Shown here piece after piece: positions 16,361-25,071 of a stretch of DNA of 64,000 bases (positions within the stretch are counted from its first letter, which is position 1; each line of letters opens with the position of its first letter). This DNA is from DATDIC01 sp963777625. Lineage in GTDB: Bacteria > Pseudomonadota > Alphaproteobacteria > Acetobacterales > Acetobacteraceae. The notes under the pieces were generated by a model. That model saw only the letters and a list, made by a program, of their open reading frames with translations, had not been told where the DNA came from and did not search any database. The stretch is from positions 1 to 64,000 of the forward strand of contig CAVZRO010000029.1 in the NCBI GenBank assembly GCA_963777625.1, read 5' to 3'. Position numbers and translations under genes: made by a program.

Positions 16361-16753
16361 ATGAAAAGAGAGATCATCCGGGTCGAGCCGTTGGCGACGT
16401 TCCTGGACAGGTACAAGGCGCCCACTTCGACCGTGACGAAGCACGGGGACACGATTTACGTGACGGGTGCTCCGCCGTTCGATCCGGAGACGGGGGAGAT
16501 TTTCCTGGGTCCGATCGAACGACAGACGGAGCTTGTGCTGGAACAACTGAGACTGTGCGTGGAGACGGCGGGATCCTGTCTGGACAACATCCTGAAGGTC
16601 AACGTGTATGTCACGTCGGTGGATATGTTTCCGGCAGTGAACAAGGTGTATCGGCGGTTTTTCCCGGAGAACCCGCCGGCGCGGATTTTCATCAATGTCC
16701 CTGCCTGGAACGGCGGGTTCGATATCGAGGTGGATTGCGTCGCCGCCGTGTAG
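16361..16753 (+). CDS. RidA family protein (enamine/imine deaminase type)
   Basis: 130 residues, standard for YjgF/YER057c/UK114 proteins, which hydrolyse reactive 2-aminoacrylate-type intermediates. Arg108 and Glu123 (PARIFINVPAWNG; FDIEVDCVA) match the catalytic Arg105/Glu120 positions of RidA. GAPPFDPETGEIFLGPIERQ is the usual N-terminal region. It is followed 36 bp later by an ABM-domain gene, likely in one operon. It may be a Rid-subfamily member with a dedicated catabolic substrate and not the housekeeping RidA. Confidence 0.88.
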   Translation: MKREIIRVEPLATFLDRYKAPTSTVTKHGDTIYVTGAPPFDPETGEIFLGPIERQTELVLEQLRLCVETAGSCLDNILKVNVYVTSVDMFPAVNKVYRRFFPENPPARIFINVPAWNGGFDIEVDCVAAV

Positions 16754-16789
16754 CCGGTGGCTGCGCGCGGGTTGTGAAAGGAGGGGCCG

Positions 16790-17476
16790 ATGTTCTCGGT
16801 GATTTTCGAGGTGCATCCGAAGCCGGATCAATGGGACGCCTATCTTGGCTATGCCAAGATGTTGCGGCCGGAGCTGGAGGCGGTCGACGGATTCGTCGAC
16901 AATATCCGCTATCGCAGCCTGACGCGTGAGGGATGGATTGTCTCGCTGTCCGGCTGGCGCGACGAGAAGGCGGTGGTTCGCTGGCGGACGAAGATGCGGC
17001 ACCACATGGCACAGGAAAAGGGCCGGACGGAAATCCTGCTCGACTATCATCTGCGCGTCGGCCAGGTGACGCGGGACACGCAGATTCCCGAAGGTTGCAC
17101 GCTGGAGGAGCAGCGGCTGGACGAGACCGAAGTCGGCGCCGGCACGACGGTGACGCTGGTTACGGCGACGCGGCCGGAGCAATTGAAGGAAGCGCAGGAC
17201 GCGGCGGCTGGGTGCGCCGCGTTGCTGGGCCTTGATCCGCACGCGGGCGGGCTGGTGGGCTGGGATGTTTTCGATGCCGTGCTGACGCCGGGGGACCTCA
17301 TTCTTCTGCTGTCGTGGCGCGACAAGGAGGCGGCGGCGGCGTTCGAGGCGGCTCGGCCGAAGCAGGGCAGCATGCGGCTTCGTCATGTGCGCGTGGTGCG
17401 TGATTACGGCATGTTCGATCGGCGGGAGGCGCCGCAATATTATCCAGAGGTGAAGCGGGCGGAGAACGCCGGATGA
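16790..17476 (+). CDS. Tandem ABM-domain protein (antibiotic biosynthesis monooxygenase fold)
   Basis: 228 residues carrying two dimeric alpha-beta barrel ABM units. Unit one spans MFSVIFEVHPKPDQWDAYLG through SLSGWRDEKAVVRWR (~1-95). Unit two spans TTVTLVTATRPEQLKEAQDAA through LLSWRDKEAAAAFEAA (~120-215). ABM proteins include heme- or cofactor-free monooxygenases and isomerases acting on small aromatics or quinones. The substrate is not readable. GAAAGGAGGGGCCG is a strong RBS. It is probably co-transcribed with ridA, and an R1 repeat plus IS insertion follow. Confidence 0.75.
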   Translation: MFSVIFEVHPKPDQWDAYLGYAKMLRPELEAVDGFVDNIRYRSLTREGWIVSLSGWRDEKAVVRWRTKMRHHMAQEKGRTEILLDYHLRVGQVTRDTQIPEGCTLEEQRLDETEVGAGTTVTLVTATRPEQLKEAQDAAAGCAALLGLDPHAGGLVGWDVFDAVLTPGDLILLLSWRDKEAAAAFEAARPKQGSMRLRHVRVVRDYGMFDRREAPQYYPEVKRAENAG

Positions 17477-17557
17477 TGCCGGCGTTGGTTCGCGACGCTG
17501 ACGGGTTCGCGGCACGGTTGCACGATGCGGCGAAGAGGGATGTGTCGTGCAACCGTA

Positions 17558-17640
17558 CGTCAGGCTCGCGCCGGGGGGTATGACGCGGTCGCGACTGCAC
17601 GGACTGTCGATGGATTCCCGCTTTCGCGGGAATGATGGGG
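17558..17640 (+). repeat. R1 repeat, left part, interrupted by the IS1111-type element
   Basis: GCGCCGGGGGGTATGACGCGGTC, GCGACTGCACGGACTGTCGATGG and the hairpin ATTCCCGCTTTCGCGGGAAT, ending in GATGGGG. The rest of the repeat resumes after the IS at 19003 (ATGACGGGGAACGGG..TCTGACTTCAGGGCGG). The uninterrupted copy at 63137 shows that the two parts were once contiguous. Confidence 0.8.
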
Positions 17641-17710
17641 TGGATGGCCCCCTCACGGCATCGATGTGCCAAAGGTGGGGTATCGCAATTCCAACGGACA
17701 GGAGCCATCC

Positions 17711-18742
17711 ATGAAGCAGGTTACCATCGTCGGTCTGGATCTGGCGAAGAAAGTCTTCCAAGTGCATGGAGTTGATGCCTGCGGGACAGTCCTGATCCGT
17801 CGCGCGCTGCGGCGGAGCAAGCTGCTGGAGTTGTTCGCCAAATTGCCGCCCTGCCTGATCGGCATGGAGGCGTGCGCGACGGCGCATCACTGGGCGAGAG
17901 AATTGGGCAAGCTGGGTCATGAGGCACGGCTGATCCCGCCGGCTTATGCGAAAGCCTATGTGCGGCGCAACAAGAACGACGCCGCCGATGCGGCGGCGAT
18001 CTGCGAGGCGGTGAGCCGCCCGACGATGCGCTTCGTGACCGTGAAGACGGCCGCCCAGCAAGCCGCGTCAGGCGTTCACAAGGTACGACGAAATGCTGCT
18101 GAAACAGCGCACTATGCTGATCAACCACCTGCGCGGCATGATGGCGGAATTCGGCATCGTGGTCGCCGAAGGACGCCGCCATGTCGGCGAGCTGGTGGCC
18201 GATCCTCGCCGATCCGAGCGAGCAGCGCATACCGGCGCCCCTGCGATAGCTGTCTGCTGGCCGTGGTGGAAAGCCTGCGCGGCTTCGAAGCCCGCATTGA
18301 AGCGATCGACAAGCAGTTGCTCGCCTGGTGGCCGCGACAATGCGAGACCTGCCGGCATCTGATCAGCATCCCCGGCTATGGACCGATCGTTGCAAGTGCA
18401 ATGGCAGCGATGGTGGTCAATCCAGGCAGCGCATGCGCAGTGGCCGCGAGTTCGCCGCCTCGCTCGGGCTGGTGCCGCGTCAGGACGGGGACCTGGTGGC
18501 AAGGTCGAAGCTCGGGCCGATGCAGCAAGCGCGGCAATGGCTATCTGCGCCGGCTGCTGGTGAACGGCGCCATGGCGGTGCTGCGCAGCAAGCGGGCGAC
18601 CCAGGAGCCGTGGCTGGTCGAGCTGCTGGCGACCAAGCCGCGCCTGGTCGCGGCGGTGGCGCTGGCAAACAAAATGGCGCGCATCGGTTGGGCACTGATG
18701 ATGCGCAATGAGGACTTCCGGACCGTGCCGGCGGCGGCCTGA
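17711..18742 (+). pseudogene. IS110/IS1111 transposase, multiply frameshifted
   Basis: The first ~125 codons match the intact copy at 43756 exactly (MKQVTIVGLDLAKKVFQVHG). From GVHKVR onward the frame breaks repeatedly. Relative to copy 2 there are extra bases at about 18088 (ACGACG for GCGAG), 18201 (GCCGATCC for GCCATCC), 18246, 18328, 18350, 18425, 18488, 18508 and 18521. Several are an added G or C beside a GAT/CAT. The C-terminal 75 codons are in frame again. No functional DEDD recombinase can be made unless these are sequencing errors. Confidence 0.88.
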
Positions 18743-18990
18743 ACACAACCGCGCAGACGCGACCGGAAGGCTTGCGAGGGTGAAACAGCGTGATGGCATT
18801 GTCGGGTCAACCGACAGATCGAGCGAGACCTGGCATCCGTCTTGAGGACAACGCGATCCGGCGTGGCGAACGATCAGACCTCGATCCACGGTTCCCATCA
18901 GGGCCTGCGGTCAACCACCGCGCCAACAGGCCGGACACATGACCGCAAGTGGCCGCCAACGCAGATCACGCAACAAAACCCTTGCCAGCC
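18743..18990 (+). ncRNA. Right-end non-coding region of IS1111 copy 1 (candidate bridge RNA, altered)
   Basis: In IS1111-group elements the structured bridge RNA that pairs with donor and target DNA lies 3' of the recombinase gene. This region corresponds to that place and aligns with 44776-45016. The segment matching the R1 target in copy 2 (GTGGGAATGATCAG) reads GTGGCGAACGATCAG here, so guide function may be lost. The call rests on position and homology to copy 2; no transcript evidence exists. Confidence 0.4.
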
Positions 18991-19002
18991 GGGGGCCATC
19001 CA

Positions 19003-19065
19003 CACATGACGGGGAACGGGAATGACAGCGAATGGGAATGGGTCTGACTTCAGGGCGGTCGGTGT
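19003..19065 (+). repeat. R1 repeat, right part, after IS1111 copy 1
   Basis: CACATGACGGGGAACGGGAATGAC followed by GGGAATGGGTCTGACTTCAGGGCGGTCGG. It matches the tail of the uninterrupted R1 copy at 63232-63271. The predicted start of the next gene (19022) lies inside this repeat. Confidence 0.7.
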
Positions 19066-19846
19066 TAGCGAGCGTGAATTCGCCGACGCCGGGGTTCGCC
19101 CGGGGGAGCTGCGTTTCGCTGTTCTGACGGTGTTGGCTTTGTTGGTAGCGCATGCAATCGCCTTTTTTCTGCATGAGTATTCGCATGCGGTCATGGCGTG
19201 GCTGCTCGGCTTCAAGGCGGATCCATTGGCCATCCACTATGGGCATCTGGACCTGTCGAACGTGCTGCTGCAGCAGGATATCGACGAAAACGTCGACTAT
19301 CGGACGATATTCGGAACGGGACATGGCCTCGATGCGACGGTGATCGCGCTCGCCGGGCCGGGGATCGGCAACGGCGCGCTGTATGTGGCATGCGCACTGG
19401 TGCTCCGGCGGCGCGTGGCGACGATGCAGTCAGCCGGTGTGCTGTTTCTGTTCTGGCTGGCGGTGATGGCGAGCGGCAATCTTTGGAGCTATGCGCCGGT
19501 GCGTACCGTGACGACACATGGCGACATGGGTGTGGCGGCGCAGGGGCTTGGGATTTCCGGCTGGACGCTGTTCCCGTTCGTGGTGCTGCCGGCGCTGTGG
19601 GGGGTGTGGGATCTATTTCGTATTGTGCTGCCGCTGGTGCTGAGCCGGGTTTGCGGGGGCGACGCGCTGCGCCGGACGTTTGTGACGGCGGTGGCCTGCT
19701 TCGTTCTGTTCGGGTTTTACGGCTGCCCGGCAATCGGTGGCAATTACGGCAATGTCTCCGCGGTATTCTCGATCGTTTCAATGTTCGTGGTGTTCCCCGT
19801 GGTGCTCATGGCGACGCTGTCCCGATATGGAGCGGGGCGGCCCTGA
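19022..19846 (+). CDS. Polytopic membrane protein with HEYSH motif, putative membrane metallopeptidase
   Basis: 274 residues with about six hydrophobic segments. The first holds FAVLTVLALLVAHAIAFFLHEYSHAVMAWLLGF, in which HEYSH fits HExxH at a membrane helix end, as in site-2 protease (M50)-like enzymes. A second-metal-ligand motif such as LDG is not obvious; ATVIALAGPGIGNG may be the equivalent glycine-rich region. The first ~15 residues come from the repeat tail after the IS, so the native start may have been lost or may lie further downstream (no good ATG before residue 60). Function is unknown. Confidence 0.6.
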   Translation: MTANGNGSDFRAVGVSEREFADAGVRPGELRFAVLTVLALLVAHAIAFFLHEYSHAVMAWLLGFKADPLAIHYGHLDLSNVLLQQDIDENVDYRTIFGTGHGLDATVIALAGPGIGNGALYVACALVLRRRVATMQSAGVLFLFWLAVMASGNLWSYAPVRTVTTHGDMGVAAQGLGISGWTLFPFVVLPALWGVWDLFRIVLPLVLSRVCGGDALRRTFVTAVACFVLFGFYGCPAIGGNYGNVSAVFSIVSMFVVFPVVLMATLSRYGAGRP

Positions 19847-20554
19847 TCATGCGGGTGTGGTTGAACCGATGGCAGCGTGAATTGCGTTGCAATGGCGAAC
19901 CAGATTGGCCTGCGAGGCGACGAACCGCCTCAGCGGCGTTTCGATCGGGTAGTAGAGAATGTTGGCGATAAAGCCGTAGACGGCGGCGTCGATGCTGGTC
20001 GGGGTCGGGCCGTGCATATAAGCGTCGGCTGGGATGAGGTTCGCCAGCACCCGCAGATCCGCGAGCCCGCGCGCGTAGGCTGCGGGCGGAGCGAACCGAC
20101 CGATGCCCTGGTAATGGTAACGCTGGGAATTGAATTCCTTCGCCTTTCGCAGGCTCTCTTCTGTCAGGGCTGGATGTTGCTGCCGCATCGCATCGCGGAA
20201 GGACGGCCAGAATTGCTCGTCCTTCCAGCGTGAATAGGACATGACCCAGTAGAGGTCGTCGAGCATGCGCGTGACCAGATGGCTGAGGTCGCGTTGTGGA
20301 GCGGTCAACGCGTTGTCCATGGTGAGGTCATATTTGCGAATGAGATGGGCGATGATCGTCCCGCTGTCGCCGATGACTTCGTTGTCGTCGGTTATGTAGG
20401 GAAGCTGCCCGCGGGGCGCGGTCGAGGCGTCCACTATGTGCTGGTGGGTAAACGGCACGCCGGTCAGTTTAAGGAACGCAAATACTTTGAGGCCGTAGCC
20501 GTTATTGTCGGCCACGCCGAAAAGCTCCGGGTAGGAGTAGAGGGTGATCGCCAT
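19847..20554 (-). CDS. Glutathione S-transferase family protein
   Basis: 235 residues from the ATG preceded by GAGGAGGACCCC. The N-terminal thioredoxin-like domain (ITLYSYPELFGVADNNGYGLKV; FTHQHIVDASTAPRGQLPYI, with the cis-Pro; DSGTIIAHLIRKYD) is followed by a helical domain. The gene is convergent with the upstream membrane protein, with stop codons nearly touching. The longer upstream open frame starting at a TTG is not used. Likely a detoxification or isomerisation role; substrate unknown. Confidence 0.82.
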   Translation of the reverse strand: MAITLYSYPELFGVADNNGYGLKVFAFLKLTGVPFTHQHIVDASTAPRGQLPYITDDNEVIGDSGTIIAHLIRKYDLTMDNALTAPQRDLSHLVTRMLDDLYWVMSYSRWKDEQFWPSFRDAMRQQHPALTEESLRKAKEFNSQRYHYQGIGRFAPPAAYARGLADLRVLANLIPADAYMHGPTPTSIDAAVYGFIANILYYPIETPLRRFVASQANLVRHCNAIHAAIGSTTPA

Positions 20555-20585
20555 GGGGTCCTCCTCGGACGGATGACGTGAAGCA

Positions 20586-20700
20586 CCGGCACAGGGCAAG
20601 AGCAAGACAGCCTCACCGAGGAGGCACCGAGACGCGGAGATTCACGCAAAGTGCGCTTTATCGCGCGCCCGTCGCCCCGGGAAGGCAGCGGGTGTTTCCG
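20586..20700. repeat. Dispersed repeat, family R3 (copy 1)
   Basis: Shares GCAAGA.CA..A..CTCACC.AGGAGGCACCGAGAC.CGGAGATTCACGCAAAG.GCGC with 26350-26430, and the start with 62930. The right half, rich in CGGTGTC, is partly replaced here by TTTATCGCGCGCCCG. It separates the GST gene from the divergent htrA-like gene, whose promoter must lie at its right edge. Confidence 0.6.
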
Positions 20701-20835
20701 GTCAACCTGTAACTGGACGGCATCGCGTCCTTGCTTTGACAATGCAACCGTGGCATTTAGCCAGTATAGCCAGTGATCGGCCGTTGCCTGTGACGCCGGG
20801 ATCGGCTCGGCCGACAAAAGGGAGGAGAAGAGGTC

Positions 20836-22290
20836 ATGCGATCGTACGGCCTGCGCGCTGGCGTCCGGCTTTCGACCATCGCCATGCTACTGATCGGGAT
20901 AGCGACCCTGCGCCCGGCTATTGCCGCCGGAATGGTTGACTCCGACCTGCCCAACCTGGTCGCCACGCTGCTGCCGCGGGTGGTTAACATTACGACCACA
21001 CGCTACAAGGCGATCGATATCCCACCCGGCCAGTCCGTCGTGGCGCAGGCAGCGACACCGGATCAAAGCATCTGGTACGGCAGCGGCTTCATATGTACCT
21101 CCGACGGGTACGTCGTGACCAACAAGCATGTCGTCCACAATGGAGTCAGCTTCAAGGTCACCATGAGCGACGGCGCCCAGTATCCGGCGACCCTGGTCGG
21201 TGAGGCGACCTGCTGCGACGTCGCGGTGATCAAGATAAACGCCGCGAGGCCGTTCCCGGCGGTCACGCTCGGCGACAGCGACACGCTGCGCCAGGGTGAT
21301 TTTGTGATTGCGATCGGCAATCCGCTCAATTTCAGCAGCACCGTAACCACCGGGGTGATCAGCGCGCTCAATCGCGACATGCATTTCACCGAGTTCGACG
21401 ACTATATCCAGACCGATGCGACCATCAACGAGGGCAACTCCGGTGGCCCGATGTTCAATGCCAAAGGCGAGGTAGTCGGGATCAACTCCGCGCTGGAAAC
21501 GACCGCCACAAGCACCGGCAATATCGGCATCGGATTCGCGATCCCGATCAATGATGCAAAGTTCCTAATCATGCATATGCATGATTATGAGGCGGGCATG
21601 ATGAAGCCGCCCTATCTGGGGGCCCGGGTTCAGACGCTGACGCCTGATCTGGCCAGTACGTATGGGCTTCCTGGCCCGTGGGGTTCCATCATTGTGCAGG
21701 TGATCGATGGGGGCCCGGCGGCCCAGGCGGGGCTTCGTCCCGGCGATATCATCACGTCCTTCCTGCGGCCGGGAAACCTTCTGACCTCGATGGGGAATGA
21801 GTACGTGAAGGACAGCCGCGCGCTGATGCGCAATGTCGTCGAGACGCTACCCGGAACCACTGTGGCTTTGGGTATCTGGCGTGGCGGCGCGCAGCAGAGC
21901 GTACGCGTGACTCTAGGCCCCCTGCCGGCAGGCCAATCGTACGGGACTTTCCTTGGTCAGCCGGGCGTGGCGAAGCCGGAACTTCGGCCGGAGGCGCTGG
22001 TGAATTTCGGTCTGCAGGTGGAGGCGATCACGCCGGAGCTGCGTACGAAATATCACCTGAACGACCGCCAGCGGGGCGCGGTGGTTACCGGTGTTGCGAT
22101 CGGCAGTGCGGCGGCGAATGCAGGCATCAATGCCGGGGCGGTGATCGTGCAGGTACGCGATAGTCCGGTTACGTCGCCGGAGGACGTGGTGAAGTATGCT
22201 GATGCGGAACGCGTGCAGAAACATGAGTTCGTGCCGATGCTGTTATCGGAGTCGACCGGACTGCGGTGGATGCCGCTGCCACTCGATTAG
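20836..22290 (+). CDS. Periplasmic HtrA/DegP-type serine protease with two PDZ domains
   Basis: 484 residues with a signal peptide (STIAMLLIGIATLRPAIAA). The trypsin-like domain carries the triad His98 (VTNKHVVHN), Asp128 (CCDVAVIKI) and Ser202 (NEGNSGGPMF). Two PDZ modules follow (~255-350, GPAAQAGLRPGDIITSF; ~390-470, SAAANAGINAGAVIVQV). Family members degrade misfolded envelope proteins. A Cys pair (C126-C127) beside the catalytic Asp is unusual. RBS GGGAGGAGAAGAG. A second HtrA lies at 58700. Confidence 0.9.
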   Translation: MRSYGLRAGVRLSTIAMLLIGIATLRPAIAAGMVDSDLPNLVATLLPRVVNITTTRYKAIDIPPGQSVVAQAATPDQSIWYGSGFICTSDGYVVTNKHVVHNGVSFKVTMSDGAQYPATLVGEATCCDVAVIKINAARPFPAVTLGDSDTLRQGDFVIAIGNPLNFSSTVTTGVISALNRDMHFTEFDDYIQTDATINEGNSGGPMFNAKGEVVGINSALETTATSTGNIGIGFAIPINDAKFLIMHMHDYEAGMMKPPYLGARVQTLTPDLASTYGLPGPWGSIIVQVIDGGPAAQAGLRPGDIITSFLRPGNLLTSMGNEYVKDSRALMRNVVETLPGTTVALGIWRGGAQQSVRVTLGPLPAGQSYGTFLGQPGVAKPELRPEALVNFGLQVEAITPELRTKYHLNDRQRGAVVTGVAIGSAAANAGINAGAVIVQVRDSPVTSPEDVVKYADAERVQKHEFVPMLLSESTGLRWMPLPLD

Positions 22291-22523
22291 CAGGCTGCGG
22301 AAAAGGGGCTTGCCCGACGCGGGATCAATTTGATTCTGTCTCGGCCGCAACGAAGGGGGGGCGGCTGGGGGTCGGCTCCGCCACCCACTGGTCGGACGTC
22401 AGGTTGCTACCACGAAGTACGACTGCCGCCGTGCGGCTGCGGAAGCGTTCTGGATGCGCCACCAGCACCGCAATTCTGGCCGCACCTGAGAGTTCAGCAC
22501 CGGGCTGAGGTGGTGGCAGGGCT

Positions 22524-23018
22524 TTACGGATCTTTAAGGAGGAGCCGATTGGCGACGAGATAGCTCACGCCGCGTGACCAGGATTCGTCGGTGTTGCCGC
22601 GGATATCGACGCTGCCAGCCGAAACGATGTCTCCTGTCGCCGTGGAGCGGATCACTGCGTTGATGTTCAGGATCAGGTTAGAGACTTTCTGCACCCAGGC
22701 AATTACGGCCACCTGGGCACCGAGCTGCTTCGCCAGCGACACTGCGCAGGCTTGACAGCTCACAAGATCGCTCTCGTTTGCCTTCGCCTCAATCGGCGTG
22801 ATGTCCATGATCGTATATTTGCCGGACTTCGCGAGCAGCTCTCGGAGTTCGGCATCAATCTTGTGCAACCGCACCAGCTCCGCAGGCTGCGGGGGTTCAG
22901 GACTGGTATCGTCGAACTCGAACGGAAATACCGCGGCCGGCAACGGCGCACATCGTGCCGCCTGGGCGTAGCCGATGGCCAGCATCAGCGCGAATGTCGC
23001 GGGTCGCCAGAGCTTCAT
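22524..23018 (-). CDS. DUF2380 family exported protein
   Basis: 164 residues from the ATG at 23018, with a signal peptide (PATFALMLAIGYAQAARCA). It matches the DUF2380 pattern: AAVFPFEFDDTSPEP, HKIDAELRELLAKSGKY, SCQACAVSLAKQLGAQVAV, WVQKVSNLILNINAVIRS, GSVDIRGNTDESWSRG. The family is periplasmic and its biochemical role is unknown. A Cys pair (SCQACA) could form a disulfide. It is convergent with the htrA-like gene; the 230 bp between them hold no gene. Confidence 0.82.
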   Translation of the reverse strand: MKLWRPATFALMLAIGYAQAARCAPLPAAVFPFEFDDTSPEPPQPAELVRLHKIDAELRELLAKSGKYTIMDITPIEAKANESDLVSCQACAVSLAKQLGAQVAVIAWVQKVSNLILNINAVIRSTATGDIVSAGSVDIRGNTDESWSRGVSYLVANRLLLKDP

Positions 23019-23683
23019 GCGGTCAGTCCTCGGCCGATTTCGGTAAAGGCGGCCGTGCACCTTCTCTACCACAACGACGCAAAAGCCGCTGCACTGGCCC
23101 AGGTCATGAGGTGGCCAGCTTTGGTCACGACCTCCACTATGGGAACCTGAACGCATGTCCGCAGCTCGCAACCCTGTCACCACGATAGCAAGTCGGGGGC
23201 GGAGAGGGAAAGCGCCTGGCGTGTCGGCGGACTAACGAAGCCTAAGACGCCTCGCCGGCTGGCCCGCGCTTTCTTGGCTTGGAAGCGCGGCAATGGACGA
23301 TGACGGTAGCGAATCGGAGCCGACATCAGGTCGATACCAGTCAGTCAACCAACACCTTGTGGCGGCCTGGATGATTCAGATCGCCTATATGGCGCGTCTC
23401 GTAAAAAAGACTCGCCAGGGTTGCATTCGCACGTTATTCGGCCATCACGGCCCCAACAGAATTGCGGCTAGTCTTCCCGGCAAGCAGCGCCCTTGCCGGC
23501 GAAGAGATCATCCCAACCCTGCATAAGCTCGTGGACCTTACGACAAGCGTTATCGAATCGCTCGCAATCCTCGGTAGAAAGCGAAGCGCGGAAGCGCGTT
23601 AGTACGTCCACGTCATCACGATAATCAGCTGGCCTGACGATGAGACGAACCGGGCGGATGCCTGAGACGATGTCAGGCGGGTG
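23019..23683. other. Non-coding stretch with a possible gene remnant
   Basis: No convincing gene. On the minus strand, 23468-23686 is open without a good ATG and reads VRPADYRDDVDVLTRF and DCERFDNACRKVHELMQGWD. This looks like the C-terminal tail of a small protein and may be a remnant. A plus-strand open frame at 23293-23526 has poor codon use and no RBS. The 23190-23290 part has no recognisable signal. Confidence 0.3.
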
Positions 23684-24905
23684 TCAGACGTGCACGAGGG
23701 GACAGCCGGTTGTCGCCGGGGGCGGGAAGGCGTCGGCGCCGTCCATGGTGGCGATCGGCTTGTAATAGTCCCAGGGGTGTTTGGCCTCGGAGGGTGGCTT
23801 TACCTGCCACACATACATCGTGTGGCGGACGCAGCCGTTCGGGTCGATGTGGACATTCGTGTTGTAGAAGTCGTTCACTGGCATTTCGTGCATCTTCTCG
23901 GCGACGGCGTCGGCATCCAGGGTTCCGGCTGCCTTCACGCCCTTCAGGTAATGCAACACGCCGGCGTAGCAGCCGGCCCGCTGCATGGTGGGGGGCTCAT
24001 TGACCGATTGGTTGAAGCGTTTGGTCCAGTCGCGGGTCTTCTGGTTCAGGTCCCAGTAGAAGGAATTGGTCAGCACCAGTCCCTGGCAGATGTCCTGGCC
24101 GAGCGCTTTGACGTCGGCGATGGCCATCAGCAGGGTCGCCAGGCGCTGGCCACCCTTGACGATGCCGAACTCGGCGGATTGCTTGATGCAGTTCTGCAAG
24201 TCGGTGCCGGCATTGGCGAGCCCGATCACCTTGGCGCCGGATGCTTTCGCCTGCACCAGATAGGACGAGAAATCGGCGGTGCCGAGCGGGACGCGCACGC
24301 CGCCCAGGACCTTGCCGCCGGCGGCCTTCACGAAGCTGGTGGTGTTCTCTTCGAGCGAATAGCCGAAGGCGTAGTCAACGGTGATGAAGAACCAGGTGTC
24401 GCCGCCGGCCTTGGTCAGCTCGCCGCCGGTGCCCTTGGCCAGCGCGTAGGTATCGTAGACGAACTGAAAGCTGTAGGGCGAGCACTGCTTGCCGATGAAC
24501 TCCATCGCCGCCGGATCGGCCGCCATGTAGATACGTTTCTTCTCGCGGCTGATCTGCTGGATGGCGAGGCCGGAGGAGCTGGCGGCGCCGTCGGCCAGTG
24601 CGTCGACGCCATTGTCATCGATCCACTCGCGTGCTTTGGCGGCGGCGATGTCGGGCTTGTTCTGGTCGTCGGCCTGCAGGATCTCGATCGGGCGGTCGAG
24701 TACCGGAGTCGCCGAAATCCTCGACCGCCATTTTCGCCGTCACCATGTCGCCGGGACCGCCGTCGTCGCGATAGGGGCCGGTCAGGTCGCTGAGCAGGCC
24801 GATGCGCACCGGCTTGGAGGAGCTTTGAGCGCGCAGGAGGGCGGGGCGAGCGAGAGGGGTGGCGGCGAGCGCGCCGAGTGCGGCACGACGGGTGATGCGG
24901 ATCAT
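23684..24905 (-). CDS. Branched-chain amino acid-type ABC substrate-binding protein (LivK-like), one frameshift
   Basis: The N-terminus is a twin-arginine-like signal (MIRITRRAALGALAATPLA, ending ALLRAQ), then VRIGLLSDLTGPYRDDGGPG, the start of a type-1 periplasmic fold. The frame breaks near 24706: skipping one base gives VLDRPIEILQADDQNKPDIA and a continuous reading to the end (~405 residues). Later blocks (WFFITVDYAFGYSLEENTTS; KVIGLANAGTDLQNCIKQSA) are typical of LivK/urea/aromatic-acid binding proteins. No permease or ATPase genes are adjacent, so it is an orphan binding protein. Frameshift by mutation or sequence error. Confidence 0.78.
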
Positions 24906-24980
24906 GGCGGGAGCCTCCCTGGTGGTCTTGTTATGGGAGGCAGCTTATCCAGGCGGGTGCGGACTGGGAAAGGGGGAAGA

Positions 24981-25058
24981 CACCCTCACCCGGTTCGCTG
25001 CGCGAACCGACCCCCGATCGAGCCGGGGGCAGGCTCTCTCCCGCGTAGCGGGAGAGGT
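24981..25058 (+). repeat. Dispersed repeat, family R2 (copy 1)
   Basis: CACCCTCACCCGGTTCGCTGCGCGAACCGACCCCC, a hairpin, GAGCCGGGGGCAGGCTC and CTCTCCCGCGTAGCGGGAGAGG. It is a chain of three inverted repeats. A second copy lies on the other side of the following luciferase-like gene (26247-26310), in the same orientation. Confidence 0.75.
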
Positions 25059-25071
25059 AATACTTCTGGGG

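Larger units (their letters stand above)
17641..19002 (+). mobile_element. IS110-family (IS1111 group) element, copy 1, damaged
   Basis: Bounded by a perfect 12-bp inverted repeat, TGGATGGCCCCC (17641-17652) and GGGGGCCATCCA (18991-19002), lying just inside the junctions. This subterminal repeat defines the IS1111 group. The left non-coding end is short (~70 bp) and the right end long (~250 bp), also typical. The element sits inside an R1 repeat next to the GCGGGAATGA hairpin arm, and copy 2 (43686) sits at the same position of another R1 repeat. Compared with copy 2, this copy has many single-base insertions. Confidence 0.9.

Noticed and set aside
16067..18061. Upstream extension of the minus-strand frame of the 153-residue gene across ridA, ABM and the IS
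   Set aside because: It reads antisense to three recognisable genes. A Met at 16066 gives a sensible start.
23293..23526. 77-codon plus-strand open frame
   Set aside because: No RBS, no similarity, low codon bias; lies in a region with no other signal.
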